A stretch of 22,848 bases of DNA, taken from IMG/VR virus record IMGVR_UViG_3300037119_000529, positions 1 to 22,848 of that record; one strand, 5' to 3'. The notes beneath the pieces were generated by a model, which ran no database searches, was not told where the DNA came from, and saw only the letters and a program-made list of their open reading frames with translations. Below, in pieces: positions 1 to 7,441 of this stretch (position 1 is its first letter; each line of letters starts with the position of its first letter). Both the position numbers and the translations under genes were made by a program. This DNA comes from a virus.

Positions 1-707
1 GCGGCGAGCACCGTCTGGGTGCCGGTGAACGTACCCGTGGAGGTCGCGCCTGCGTTGCGGAAGCGTACCGTCACCTGGACACGCTGGATCTTGGACGACG
101 CCACGTGCACCATCACGTCGTAGGAGGTACCGGCGTTCACGGGGATGCCCGTGTAGTTGGGGCCACCCGACACTGCCGAGGTCGCTACAGTCCACGAGGA
201 ACGGTACGTGTACAGGCCCGAGAGCACGGGAGCCGAGGTGGTGCGAGCGCCGGATGCCGTGCCCGAAGTGCCAGCCGTGGTGGTGTACCCGGTGGCGTTG
301 GTCTCCACGCTGGGGTTCGTGGCCAGGTTGTAGTACGAGCGGGCGACGTTCGGTGCAATGGACGGCCAGCCACGCACGTACAGTCCAGGGGACGCCCAGC
401 CCGCAGGCATCAGGTTCTGGTCGTAGTGCATGGGGTCGGCGAAGAACAGCGGGTAGTCGCTGCTGTCACCGTAGAAGCCCGATGCGAACTTGGTATACAC
501 GTCCAGGCCGGTCAGACCAGCGGCCTCCTGCACGGGGATGTTCAGCGCGAACTCTTTGTGCGTCTGGTGGGTACGCACGATGCCCTTGCCACCGGTCTGG
601 TAGCCGAGCGAGTCCGAGAAGCCGGTGTTCTTGGCCTGCATGCCGGTGGCGGGGGCAGGGGCCCACTGCATGCGCTGCTCGTTTCCGAACCACATCTGGG
701 TAGGCAT
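1..707 (-). CDS. minor tail protein, 3' end cut by window edge
   Basis: The frame is open from an ATG at 707 to the window edge (235 residues visible). The ATG shares one base with the tape measure stop (TAATG), so translation is probably coupled. The N-terminal part (start MPTQMWFGNEQRMQW, with many aromatic residues) resembles distal or minor tail proteins. From about residue 127 the sequence LATNPSVETNATGY begins a beta-rich segment like the carbohydrate-binding modules found in actinophage minor tail proteins. Its place directly after the tape measure fits a tail-tip protein, perhaps with a sugar-binding role at the cell surface. The family is inferred from position and texture and no catalytic motif is visible. 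The rest of the protein lies outside the window. Confidence 0.75.
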   Translation of the reverse strand, partial: MPTQMWFGNEQRMQWAPAPATGMQAKNTGFSDSLGYQTGGKGIVRTHQTHKEFALNIPVQEAAGLTGLDVYTKFASGFYGDSSDYPLFFADPMHYDQNLMPAGWASPGLYVRGWPSIAPNVARSYYNLATNPSVETNATGYTTTAGTSGTASGARTTSAPVLSGLYTYRSSWTVATSAVSGGPNYTGIPVNAGTSYDVMVHVASSKIQRVQVTVRFRNAGATSTGTFTGTQTVLA

Positions 708-3628
708 TATCGGGTATCTCCTGTCGAACGACGCTTCTCGTTTCCGCGCTGCACCGAACGGCTCAGGGCCACATCATCCAGGAGGATGTTGTTCGTCACG
801 TCGCGGGACATCTGTGCCATGGTCTGTGGTCCGAGTTCGACCACACCGCCGAGCATGCCCACGCTCGACCCACCACTGCTGCTGCCGACCTGACCACCGC
901 TGGCGAACTTGGGCACACGCATGTTGTTGATGGCGCTCATCAGTTCGGGGCCGTAGTAGTTTACCGCAGCCGCCTTCACCACGTACTCGCCATTGGACAG
1001 GCGGGTCAGGATCGAGTCCGACGTGCCCGTGCCGGGGCCGACGATCTGACCACCGGTAGCGGCACCGGGAACGAGGTGACCGCGGCCACCCGACAGCACC
1101 GACGACTCGTACACGATGCGCTGGGTGACGGTGAACGTCGCCGTGCGGTTGTTGATGTAGTCGATCAGCGAGTTCACATCGCGGTAGGCACCCGCGGTGT
1201 CAGCGTAGATGCGCGTGGTCTTCGCCTCGGGCACCCGGTTCACCTCGTCCGAATACTGGCGGATGCTCTGCTCTGCCTCGGCGGCGGAACCCAGCACGCG
1301 ATCCGCCCACGCCTCAGCGGTTGCGGCATCCTCGCCCTTGGCGACACGAGCGGCGATGATGGCGTCACGGGCAGCATAGTACTTGCCCATGGCCTCTTCG
1401 ACCGAGCCACCGTTGTCGATGACAGCCACCGCCGAGTTACGCGCGGCCTCTTCCATGTCGAGCATGGACTGGATGTAGTCGCGACTACCCTGCGTGGTCC
1501 CGTCGAGACCCACCGCCGCGTCGGCGGCACCCTGTGCAAGCTCGTCCAGTCCAGCCTTGAAGGCGAGTTCGGCCTCCTCCGCGTTGATGCCGGTCTCGTT
1601 CAGGTTGAGAATCGCGTCCTTCAGGCCGTTGATGGCCTCCTCGGTTGCGCGGGCTGCTTCCTCCGAACCTGCAAGTGCCTCGTCCAGCGTTGCAAACGAC
1701 CCACTGCCCGATGTCGCCGCCCCATCAGCCTCCTTCAGTGCCGAGATGGTGTCCGTGAAGGCCTGGTTGAAGATGGCCGTGTCCTGGCCGCTGTCGCGCC
1801 ACTCTCTACGCAGGTCGTTGAACTTCTGCTTGGCGAGGTCCGCGTTGCCACTCTTGGCCATGTTGGCAAGGCCCTCGTCCACCTTCACCAGGTCCTGGAG
1901 GATGGTGTCGCTGGACAGGCCGCCGAGCGAGCGCATGATGCCCGCCGTGAAGTCGGTCTTGCCGAGCTTGTTGCCCAGTTCCGTTGCGCTCTTCAGCACG
2001 CGGTCGAACGAGGAGTTGAAGTCCTTGTCGAGCCCCTGGGTCTCGTACTTCAGGTTCGCGAGGCCGTCACCGATAAGCCCGAGCACGTCAGGCAGGATGA
2101 GCAGTGCGCCCACGATGGAGATGGCCTTCAGCGCGGTACCGAGCAGCTTGGCCGACAGGCTTGCCGCCTTCATCTCACCCGAAGCGATCAGCGATGCGGT
2201 GCCGGTGCCGAGGATCAGGGCACTCGCGCGAGGGGCAATCGCCACGATGCCCATGAGGCCCTGCTGGAGACCAATGCTCGAAGCGCCGAACAGTGCCATA
2301 GCACCACCGGCAAGACCCAGTACGCCAGCGAACGCCGTGAGTGTCACGATGAGGCCGAGGATGTAGCTGCCCACCTCGGTGGATGCGATGTCGGTGAGCA
2401 TGCCGAAGAAGCCGGACAGGGCGTCCACAATGTCGCCCAGCGGCCCGAGATTCGCGCTGCCCACGGCGTCGAGGAGCGCCATGACATTGTTGACCAGAAT
2501 CTGGAGCTTAGCGGCGGTAGTCTCCGAGATGATGCCGTACTGCTTGGACAGTTCCGTGGCGCTCTGGATTGCGTCAGCCGAGAACTTCAGCTGGTCTCCC
2601 AGCAGGGTGCCAGCGCCCGCGAGGCGCAGCAGCAGCGGGATGTCGCGGCTGGACGTGATGCCCAGTTCCTTCAGCGCGGCCACGGCGTTCCCGCCAGTGC
2701 GGCTGGTGTCGTTCAGGCCCTCGATGAACGACTGGAAGATCGGGCCGAACTTGTCCGTGCCGAACGACTTGGCGAACTCGTCCGTCGAGACGCCAGCGAT
2801 CTTGGCGAAGTTCTCCAGGTCTTCGCCGCCATTGGCGATGGCCTCGGACATCTCCGTGAACAGACGCGTGAACGTACCACGCGAGATTTCAGGGGCGGCA
2901 CCGATCGAGGCGAGCGCACCCGACAGGCCGACAACCTGGTCAGCGGTGAGACCGGCGAACACACCCATCGAGGAAATCTGGGTCGCGATGTTGACGATCT
3001 GCGACTCGGTTGCCACGGACTCCACGCCGACCTTTGCGATGGCCGAACCCAGGGCCTCGTAGTTGCCGTTGACATCAGGCAGCAGGGCGTCAAGGCGACC
3101 GAACGCTGTTGCGGCTGCGCCCACGGTGAGGTTCGTTACGGCGGAGAACTTGACGACGGTTTCGGTGAACGAAGCCACCCGGTCCTGGGCCACACCCAGC
3201 TGACCGGCGAGGGTCGCGACTTCGGTGATGTTCGCGAAGGACGCGGGCATCGTCTGCGCCAGGTCCACGAGGTCGTTACGGAGGTCGCCGACCGCATCGC
3301 CAACGACACCCGTGGTTCGGACTACCTGGGCAAAGTCCCTCTCCCACGCGACGGCGACGGCGGTGGCACCGACCGCGAGGCCGAGGAGTGCACCACCCGT
3401 GACGGCGAGCGTGGATGATACGTCGTAGAGGGCGTAACGCGTGGTGGAGAGGTTCTGGGTGAGGCCCTTGGTGGCACCTCCAGCGCGACCAAGGGACTTC
3501 TCCAGCTTGTTGATGTCACCGTCGAGCCCGGTGGTGTTCGACCGGAGTGCGGTGAGGAAGTTGCCGACCGACGCACGCGCGTTGGTGGCATCGACCTCTA
3601 CAGCAATCTGGAAGGTAGCATCGGTCAC
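707..3628 (-). CDS. tail tape measure protein
   Basis: This 973-residue protein is the longest in the window and sits after the tail chaperones. It would set tail length and line the tail tube. Residues about 95-350 look like the TP901-type tape measure core (alanine, glycine and serine rich, with LAGQLGV and GLSGALASIGAAPEISRG). Hydrophobic segments lie at about 74-95, 421-448 and 501-520, as expected for a protein that inserts in the host membrane during DNA entry. A long alanine/glutamate helical stretch follows. The C-terminus has a GYATGG-like segment (VPGAATGGQIVGPGTG) common in these proteins. The start is GTG with AGGGG about nine bases upstream. The stop overlaps the next gene by one base. 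Confidence 0.93.
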   Translation of the reverse strand: MTDATFQIAVEVDATNARASVGNFLTALRSNTTGLDGDINKLEKSLGRAGGATKGLTQNLSTTRYALYDVSSTLAVTGGALLGLAVGATAVAVAWERDFAQVVRTTGVVGDAVGDLRNDLVDLAQTMPASFANITEVATLAGQLGVAQDRVASFTETVVKFSAVTNLTVGAAATAFGRLDALLPDVNGNYEALGSAIAKVGVESVATESQIVNIATQISSMGVFAGLTADQVVGLSGALASIGAAPEISRGTFTRLFTEMSEAIANGGEDLENFAKIAGVSTDEFAKSFGTDKFGPIFQSFIEGLNDTSRTGGNAVAALKELGITSSRDIPLLLRLAGAGTLLGDQLKFSADAIQSATELSKQYGIISETTAAKLQILVNNVMALLDAVGSANLGPLGDIVDALSGFFGMLTDIASTEVGSYILGLIVTLTAFAGVLGLAGGAMALFGASSIGLQQGLMGIVAIAPRASALILGTGTASLIASGEMKAASLSAKLLGTALKAISIVGALLILPDVLGLIGDGLANLKYETQGLDKDFNSSFDRVLKSATELGNKLGKTDFTAGIMRSLGGLSSDTILQDLVKVDEGLANMAKSGNADLAKQKFNDLRREWRDSGQDTAIFNQAFTDTISALKEADGAATSGSGSFATLDEALAGSEEAARATEEAINGLKDAILNLNETGINAEEAELAFKAGLDELAQGAADAAVGLDGTTQGSRDYIQSMLDMEEAARNSAVAVIDNGGSVEEAMGKYYAARDAIIAARVAKGEDAATAEAWADRVLGSAAEAEQSIRQYSDEVNRVPEAKTTRIYADTAGAYRDVNSLIDYINNRTATFTVTQRIVYESSVLSGGRGHLVPGAATGGQIVGPGTGTSDSILTRLSNGEYVVKAAAVNYYGPELMSAINNMRVPKFASGGQVGSSSGGSSVGMLGGVVELGPQTMAQMSRDVTNNILLDDVALSRSVQRGNEKRRSTGDTR

Positions 3629-3641
3629 TTGACAGCACCCC

Positions 3642-3678
3642 TAAACTCGGATAAGATACGCGCTCTCATCCCAGTTTA
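3642..3678 (-). other. imperfect hairpin between chaperone and tape measure genes
   Basis: The 51-base gap between the chaperone and tape measure genes contains TAAACT pairing with AGTTTA. After one mismatch, GGAT pairs with ATCC around a 15-base loop. There is no T tract, so it is not an obvious terminator. It could be an RNA stability or processing element. Confidence 0.35.
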
Positions 3679-3679
3679 T

Positions 3680-4261
3680 CTAAGTCGCGTCAGCAGCCTC
3701 GGGTTCCATGCCCGCATCGAGGTAGGCCTGCCGGATCCGTTCTTCCTGGCGGCGCTTGCGCTCGATGTTGTCGTCCGCCGTGGGGACGTGTCCACCCTCG
3801 GGCGCACCTCGCTCCAGGGGCTTGGCGTCGTTCTCGACGTTCTGTAGGTACTCCTCGATGGACCAGAACTCGCCCAGCTTCGAGGGGTTCTTCAGGTACG
3901 GCGTGACCCACGGCTCGTCCTGCACTTCCTTGCCAGCCTCGTGCAGATCCTTCAGGGCGTAGTTGACTCGGTGGCCAATCTCCCACATGACATCGGGGTC
4001 CTCGACCAGCCAAGCGGGCTGCTGGGTCTGCCCATCCATGAGGCTGTCGAGAATGGTGATGGCCTCAGTGAGCGCGAAGTCCCAGTCCAGCCACTGCGTG
4101 TGCAGCACGGGATCCGGCACCCACCAGATGTCGTCGTAGTCCCGGTACCCAGCGTACGGGTCGTGCATGATTGCTGCCGTGGGTCGCTGACCGTTCGCCA
4201 GTGCCGTACGAATCAGAGATGCGATGTACGACTGCGTGGGTCGCCGGAGGACCCGGACTAG
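3680..4261 (-). CDS. tail assembly chaperone, frameshift (T) part
   Basis: This frame is made as the C-terminal extension of the upstream chaperone by -1 frameshifting. It is open from the TGA at 4280-4282, across the upstream stop, to 3680. An in-frame ATG exists only at 4168. The residues before that ATG (LIRTALANGQRPTAAI) read like real protein, which favours fusion over an independent start. The 193-residue extension is rich in tryptophan and aspartate (DIWWVPDP, HTQWLDWD) and ends in a charged tail (ERKRRQEERIRQAYLDAG). The fused product would be about 376 residues. The chaperone pair before the tape measure is the standard siphovirus layout. The chaperone role comes from synteny and the frameshift, not from a recognised motif. 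Confidence 0.8.
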   Translation of the reverse strand, partial: LVRVLRRPTQSYIASLIRTALANGQRPTAAIMHDPYAGYRDYDDIWWVPDPVLHTQWLDWDFALTEAITILDSLMDGQTQQPAWLVEDPDVMWEIGHRVNYALKDLHEAGKEVQDEPWVTPYLKNPSKLGEFWSIEEYLQNVENDAKPLERGAPEGGHVPTADDNIERKRRQEERIRQAYLDAGMEPEAADAT

Positions 4262-4809
4262 AAATCCGGCGACTGCGCCTCAGCCTCGTCCGCGTTGAAC
4301 TTCTTGGCGAGGGCTCCCACCGCCTGGTCCACAATCTCGATGGAGAACGCGGGGGCCTGGTCCAGGAACGAGCGCACAACTTCGCGGCGGTTCTCCTCGG
4401 TGAGCACCTGAGCCTGCCCGCTGGGCGATACGATCTTGGTGATGCGCTGCGCGAACGACATCTCGGTGATCAGGTTGTTGCGGTTGCGGGCCTGCTCATC
4501 GTTGTCGCGCCCGTACAGGTCCCGCTTGATGGGGTACTGTGCCAGGGCGGCGGAGATGATGTCCTCGCTCGCGCGGTTCGAGATGGCGCGGATGTGGACG
4601 GTGAACGCCTCATCCAGACGGCGCTTCTCCAGCTTGTCCAGCTGCGCGTCGAGTTCGGCGAGCCGGTCCTTGTCGGTGGTGTTCGAGTGCTCGGCCTTCA
4701 CGGCGTCGATTTCGAACCACACCTCCTCGTCCAGCCACACCTTCACGGAAGTCTCGGGGTACTTGCGTCGAGCCAGCACCTCGCGGATATCGAAAGTCTC
4801 CTCATTCAT
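4258..4809 (-). CDS. tail assembly chaperone, N-terminal (G) part
   Basis: This 183-residue protein starts MNEETFDIREVLARRKYPET and is mostly charged and helical. It would keep the tape measure soluble and help load tail tube subunits during tail assembly, like lambda gpG. It sits between the tail tube genes and the tape measure and ends in TAG next to a likely -1 slip site that yields the longer fused form. The start ATG at 4809 lies six bases after an extended -10 element (TGC-TAGGAT), which fits a leaderless transcript; only a weak AGGA lies upstream. The chaperone family diverges fast, so the call rests mainly on position and the overlapping frame. Confidence 0.85.
   Translation of the reverse strand: MNEETFDIREVLARRKYPETSVKVWLDEEVWFEIDAVKAEHSNTTDKDRLAELDAQLDKLEKRRLDEAFTVHIRAISNRASEDIISAALAQYPIKRDLYGRDNDEQARNRNNLITEMSFAQRITKIVSPSGQAQVLTEENRREVVRSFLDQAPAFSIEIVDQAVGALAKKFNADEAEAQSPDF
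4261..4267 (-). other. candidate -1 programmed frameshift site GGATTTC
   Basis: The overlap of the two chaperone frames is only the stretch between TGA (4280-4282) and TAG (4258-4260). The best slippery site in it is G-GAT-TTC directly followed by the upstream TAG. The A-site phenylalanine tRNA re-pairs from TTC to TTT, while P-site re-pairing from GAT to GGA is imperfect. The adjacent stop codon would slow the ribosome. A -1 shift here joins the two frames without a gap. Confidence 0.55.
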
Positions 4810-4815
4810 ACGAAC

Positions 4816-4824
4816 ATCCTAGCA
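4816..4824 (-). promoter_or_regulatory. extended -10 promoter for tail chaperone gene
   Basis: TGC-TAGGAT on the minus strand is followed by six bases and then the chaperone ATG. No -35 is obvious. The spacing predicts transcription starting at or next to the ATG. Confidence 0.5.
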
Positions 4825-4835
4825 CTGGGCAGACA

Positions 4836-4873
4836 GCAAGAACCCCCCAAGTGACAGCCTGGGGGGTTCTTGC
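4836..4873 (-). terminator. strong hairpin terminator between tail tube and chaperone
   Basis: GCAAGAACCCCCC pairs perfectly over 13 bases with its complement around a 12-base loop. There is no long T tract (TTCTTGCTGTCT follows on the minus strand), and the stem is symmetric, so it may work in both directions. It lies between two genes read in the same direction and is flanked by two extended -10 promoters. Confidence 0.7.
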
Positions 4874-4896
4874 ATTGCCACTACACCAATAGGGCC
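4836..4896 (-). pseudogene. tRNA relic fused to terminator
   Basis: Read on the minus strand from 4896, the sequence starts GGCCCTATTGGTGTAGTGG. It matches the acceptor and D-arm of the tRNA-Glu(CUC) gene at 20798-20871, with one inserted base and one substitution over about 22 bases. Further on, GTCACTTG followed by a G run again resembles that tRNA's anticodon 3' side and T-stem. The middle is replaced by the terminator stem and no 3' acceptor strand is present, so it cannot be a normal tRNA. An extended -10 motif places its predicted first base exactly at the tRNA-like G1. Confidence 0.5.
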
Positions 4897-4903
4897 GGTG
4901 TCG

Positions 4904-4912
4904 ATCCTAGCA
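4904..4912 (-). promoter_or_regulatory. extended -10 promoter before tRNA relic
   Basis: TGC-TAGGAT is followed by seven bases and then the first base of the tRNA-like relic. It is the same nine-base motif as at 4816-4824. It would drive a roughly 60-base RNA ending at the terminator. Confidence 0.45.
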
Positions 4913-4914
4913 CA

Positions 4915-5700
4915 CTAGGAGACGGTGACCGCCGTGGGCGTGCCAGCGGTACCGGTTGCGGGCCAGGTGGCCGTGATGTTGGCCGAGCCCGCCGCGATGC
5001 CCTTCACGAGACCGTTCGCGTCCACGGTTGCCTTGGTGACATCCGAGGAGGTCCAGGTGAACGCACCGGGGTAGCCGTTGGTGGTGACCTGGCGACCCGT
5101 GAGGTATGCGATCATGGGCTTCTTGGTGCCGACGGAGAGGGTGGCACCGCCGTTCATCGACTGGGTGATCGTGACCGCCGTGTTGACGTTCGCGTTGACC
5201 CAGACATCACCCTGAGGCTGGAAGGTGATGGTGTACTTGAAGTTGACCTCGCCGACGTTGACATCCGACCAGCCGTCCGAGATGACCTTGTACACGTGCC
5301 AGAAGTCACCCGCGGTAGCGGTGCGAGTTCCAGCAGGAGTGATCAGGCCGTCCGCCTTCAGGAGAATGTAGCCCAGCGTCCACGGCTGGTCCAGCGCCTC
5401 GAAGGTCTGGCTGTTGGCGTCCGACACGTTGTTGTACGCGCGCGGGTAGAAGAACGAGATGGTTCCGCCGAACTGCGCGAAGCCACGGGTCTGGGTGTTG
5501 CCCTGATCCGCGATGCCCGGGTCGGAAATCTGGTTCGATGCCTGGTTGCCGAACGAGAAGTCCGCCCACGCCACCGAGTCCGTCACGTCGAGCGTGGCGT
5601 TGACTTCCGCGACCGTGGGCTTCTTCCAGTTCGCGAAAGCGCCGGGGAGTGCCCAGCGGACGACGATGTTGCCCGCCGAGGATACCTTAGTGTTTACCAT
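4915..5700 (-). CDS. major tail protein with C-terminal Ig-like (BIG2) domain
   Basis: This 261-residue protein probably forms the tail tube. The N-terminal domain (about 1-170) has the beta-rich, aromatic texture of tube proteins. The C-terminal part (about 175-258) is a bacterial Ig-like group 2 domain, seen in SSDVTKATVDANGLVKGIAAGS, written here as SSDVTKATVDANG then LVKGIAAGSANITATW. Such domains often decorate tails and may bind cell-surface sugars. The start ATG at 5700 has AAGGA eight bases upstream. The N-terminus aligns with the neighbouring 182-residue protein, so the two are paralogues. Of the two, this longer one is likelier to be the annotated major tail protein. Confidence 0.85.
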   Translation of the reverse strand: MVNTKVSSAGNIVVRWALPGAFANWKKPTVAEVNATLDVTDSVAWADFSFGNQASNQISDPGIADQGNTQTRGFAQFGGTISFFYPRAYNNVSDANSQTFEALDQPWTLGYILLKADGLITPAGTRTATAGDFWHVYKVISDGWSDVNVGEVNFKYTITFQPQGDVWVNANVNTAVTITQSMNGGATLSVGTKKPMIAYLTGRQVTTNGYPGAFTWTSSDVTKATVDANGLVKGIAAGSANITATWPATGTAGTPTAVTVS

Positions 5701-5711
5701 GTCTCAGTTCC

Positions 5712-6260
5712 TTACGAAGCCAGCTGGTAGTTCCACACGATGGGCCCGCCAGCGTAGAGGAAGTTCTGTACGAATCGACCCGAGGTGGTCTGCTCCGGGG
5801 CCTCGGCGGGGTAGTCCGTGTTGAAGAGTGCCATCTTGATCTTCTGACCGGTGGCGAATGCTGCGTCCTGCGACGAGTTGGGACCGGTGCGCGAGATGAC
5901 CCAGTAGGGCACGTCCGGGAACGCCAGCCACGCCCACGCCTTGTTGTACAGCGAGGTCAGGTCCACCGTGGTGCCCGATCCGCCCGTGTTCGCTTCCTTC
6001 AGCACCGACCATGCGGCGGTGGGGGACTTGAACGTCGGGGTGGACTCGTTGCCGATGGAGCAGAAGGTCAGCGTGTCGTCGGTCTCCGAGTCGCCGAGGG
6101 TGAGGCTGGTGCCGTCCTCGGTGAGAGCGCAGGAGAACAGCGTGACCAGCGTGGCCGAGTTGAGTTCCGCGGAGGTGGGGGCGAGGGGGTTCGCGAACGC
6201 ATCTGCGTAGGCGAGGGCCCACGTCTGATTCGGGCGAGTGAGTCGCGTGGAGTAAGCCAT
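5712..6260 (-). CDS. tail tube-like protein, paralogue of the next gene
   Basis: This 182-residue protein starts MAYSTRLTRPNQTWALAYAD. Its segment WALAYADAFANPLAPTSAEL lines up with WALPGAFANWKKPTVAEV of the downstream major tail protein (shared W-A-L, A-F-A-N, P-T, A-E, N, A-T-L-V-T). It lacks the Ig-like domain. It could be a second tube subunit, a tube initiator, or the tube proper with the larger copy as a decorated form. The start ATG shares a base with the upstream stop (TAATG), and an 11-base gap separates it from the next gene. Confidence 0.75.
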   Translation of the reverse strand: MAYSTRLTRPNQTWALAYADAFANPLAPTSAELNSATLVTLFSCALTEDGTSLTLGDSETDDTLTFCSIGNESTPTFKSPTAAWSVLKEANTGGSGTTVDLTSLYNKAWAWLAFPDVPYWVISRTGPNSSQDAAFATGQKIKMALFNTDYPAEAPEQTTSGRFVQNFLYAGGPIVWNYQLAS

Positions 6261-6481
6261 TACTTCTTCACGTCCTTAGCTTCCTCGACGGCCTGCTCTG
6301 CGGCTTCGCGCTCAGCTACCTTGTCGTCGGTGGTGGGGTGTCCCAGCACCTCGGGCTTCAGGGCTGCGTCCACAGGGAGGACCTTGTACATGTGTCCCAG
6401 GGGGCCACCAAGGTGTCGCTCTTCGAGTTCGACGCGTACGCCCGAAACCTTGTGCTCAACGAGCACCATCTTTTCGGCCAT
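6260..6481 (-). CDS. small hypothetical protein in tail module
   Basis: This 73-residue protein starts MAEKMVLVEHKVSGVRVELE and ends in an acidic/alanine helix (REAAEQAVEEAKDVKK). I do not recognise a family. It lies between the tail terminator and tail tube genes, a slot often holding small tail or head-tail proteins of unknown role. AGGAAGG lies about 11 bases before the ATG, and an extended -10 promoter about 40 bases upstream would give it a short leader. It is coupled to the next gene by a TAATG overlap. A reading such as FSGVRVEL in many actinophages would fit, but no function is claimed. Confidence 0.75.
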   Translation of the reverse strand: MAEKMVLVEHKVSGVRVELEERHLGGPLGHMYKVLPVDAALKPEVLGHPTTDDKVAEREAAEQAVEEAKDVKK

Positions 6482-6520
6482 GCAAATAGACCCTTCCTAG
6501 GGGTTTGAATTGGTGACTTC

Positions 6521-6529
6521 AGTATACCA
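6521..6529 (-). promoter_or_regulatory. extended -10 promoter of tail tube operon
   Basis: TGG-TATACT (five of six matches to TATAAT, plus the TG extension) lies in the gap 6482-6563, upstream of the small protein and tail tube genes. No good -35 is seen. Confidence 0.5.
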
Positions 6530-6563
6530 TGGCGCGCGGCGGCGAATCCTACCACACTTGGTT

Positions 6564-7016
6564 CTACTCGTCAACCACCAAATTCACAGGCATGCGGAAC
6601 GAAACGTGAGCGATGAACCGACGCGGTTTGGAGGAACTGTCACCGGCCCGCACGAACACCGTGCCACCGCCGTCCTTCATCTCGCCGCTATCGATGGTCG
6701 GCTTGAAGCCGTTGAACACGTCGGTCAGACCGCCCGGGCCGTAGGCGAGGTTGATGGCGTCACCAGGGGTGGCACCCACCGCGAGCATGTCCACGAGGGT
6801 GTAGCGGCCATCGTGACGCGCACCGCCGAACGACTCGTCGCCAGCCGTGGGGTTGGGCGAGTTGAACCGCAGCACCACATACTCGTCCATCACGCCGTTG
6901 GTCGTGGGCTCATCGAGGGCGTCGGGGAAGTCGATTTCGAACACCGAGTCCGTGCCGTACTCAGCTACCGCCTTGGCCTTGATCGCAGCCTGGACGGGGG
7001 TCAGGTCCATGGTCAC
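6564..7016 (-). CDS. probable tail terminator protein
   Basis: This protein of about 150 residues (GTG at 7016, or 148 from ATG at 7010) lies after the HK97-gp10-like neck protein and before the tail tube, the usual place of the tail terminator that caps the tube and joins it to the head. The sequence (DLTPVQAAIKAKAVAEYGTD, LRFNSPNPTAGD, RYTLVDMLAVG) has the small mixed alpha/beta look of such proteins. No diagnostic motif is visible. The GTG start overlaps the end of the upstream gene. Function is inferred from position. Confidence 0.7.
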   Translation of the reverse strand: MTMDLTPVQAAIKAKAVAEYGTDSVFEIDFPDALDEPTTNGVMDEYVVLRFNSPNPTAGDESFGGARHDGRYTLVDMLAVGATPGDAINLAYGPGGLTDVFNGFKPTIDSGEMKDGGGTVFVRAGDSSSKPRRFIAHVSFRMPVNLVVDE

Positions 7017-7441
7017 ATTCTCACGCTCCGAATCGCTGCCCTGATGGCCTTGATGGCCTCGCCGCGGGACTTCTCGCCAGCGTCACGGATGGCGAACGTG
7101 GGCTCGATGAAGTCCCCGCTGATCCAGTGGTTGAAGCCGGTCACGGTCTGGAAGATGTAGTAGCCCGCCACCTCATCAGTGAAGCCGAACTCGGCCACGA
7201 TCTTGGATCCCTCCAGTGACACCTTGTGGTTGATGGCTTCGACCATGGCACCAGTGTCGATACGTCCACCGCCGCGAGAAGTAGGGCGACCACGCTGCGC
7301 CGTGTAGGCACGAGCCGTGATGGCACCCTGTCGGGCAACCTCGTACATGGCCGTCGCTAGGGCGTCGTACAGCTTGTCCTCCGCGCGCTTGATGAAGAGG
7401 GGGAAGTTCTTGTCGATGTTCGTCGTGATCCTCAGGCCCAC
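7013..7441 (-). CDS. HK97 gp10-like neck/tail completion protein
   Basis: I choose the GTG at 7441 (142 residues, starting VGLRITTNIDKNFPLF), which overlaps the upstream gene by ten bases, with a GGGGG run upstream. A longer frame from ATG at 7525 would read through the upstream gene and starts with non-protein-like sequence. The pattern of an N-terminal helix (RAEDKLYDALATAMYEVARQ), then R-A-Y-T-A-Q-RGRPTSRGG with D-TGAM, then a beta stretch ending GDFIEPTFAIRDAGEK and a basic C-terminus, is typical of the HK97-gp10 family, which sits at the head-tail joint. The next gene starts inside its last codon. Confidence 0.8.
   Translation of the reverse strand: MGLRITTNIDKNFPLFIKRAEDKLYDALATAMYEVARQGAITARAYTAQRGRPTSRGGGRIDTGAMVEAINHKVSLEGSKIVAEFGFTDEVAGYYIFQTVTGFNHWISGDFIEPTFAIRDAGEKSRGEAIKAIRAAIRSVRM

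Noticed and set aside
1076-3418. 780-codon open frame on the plus strand through the tape measure gene
   Set aside because: It is the mirror of a high-GC coding gene. The protein is rich in R, H, D and G without domain texture, and the minus-strand frame is a clear tape measure.
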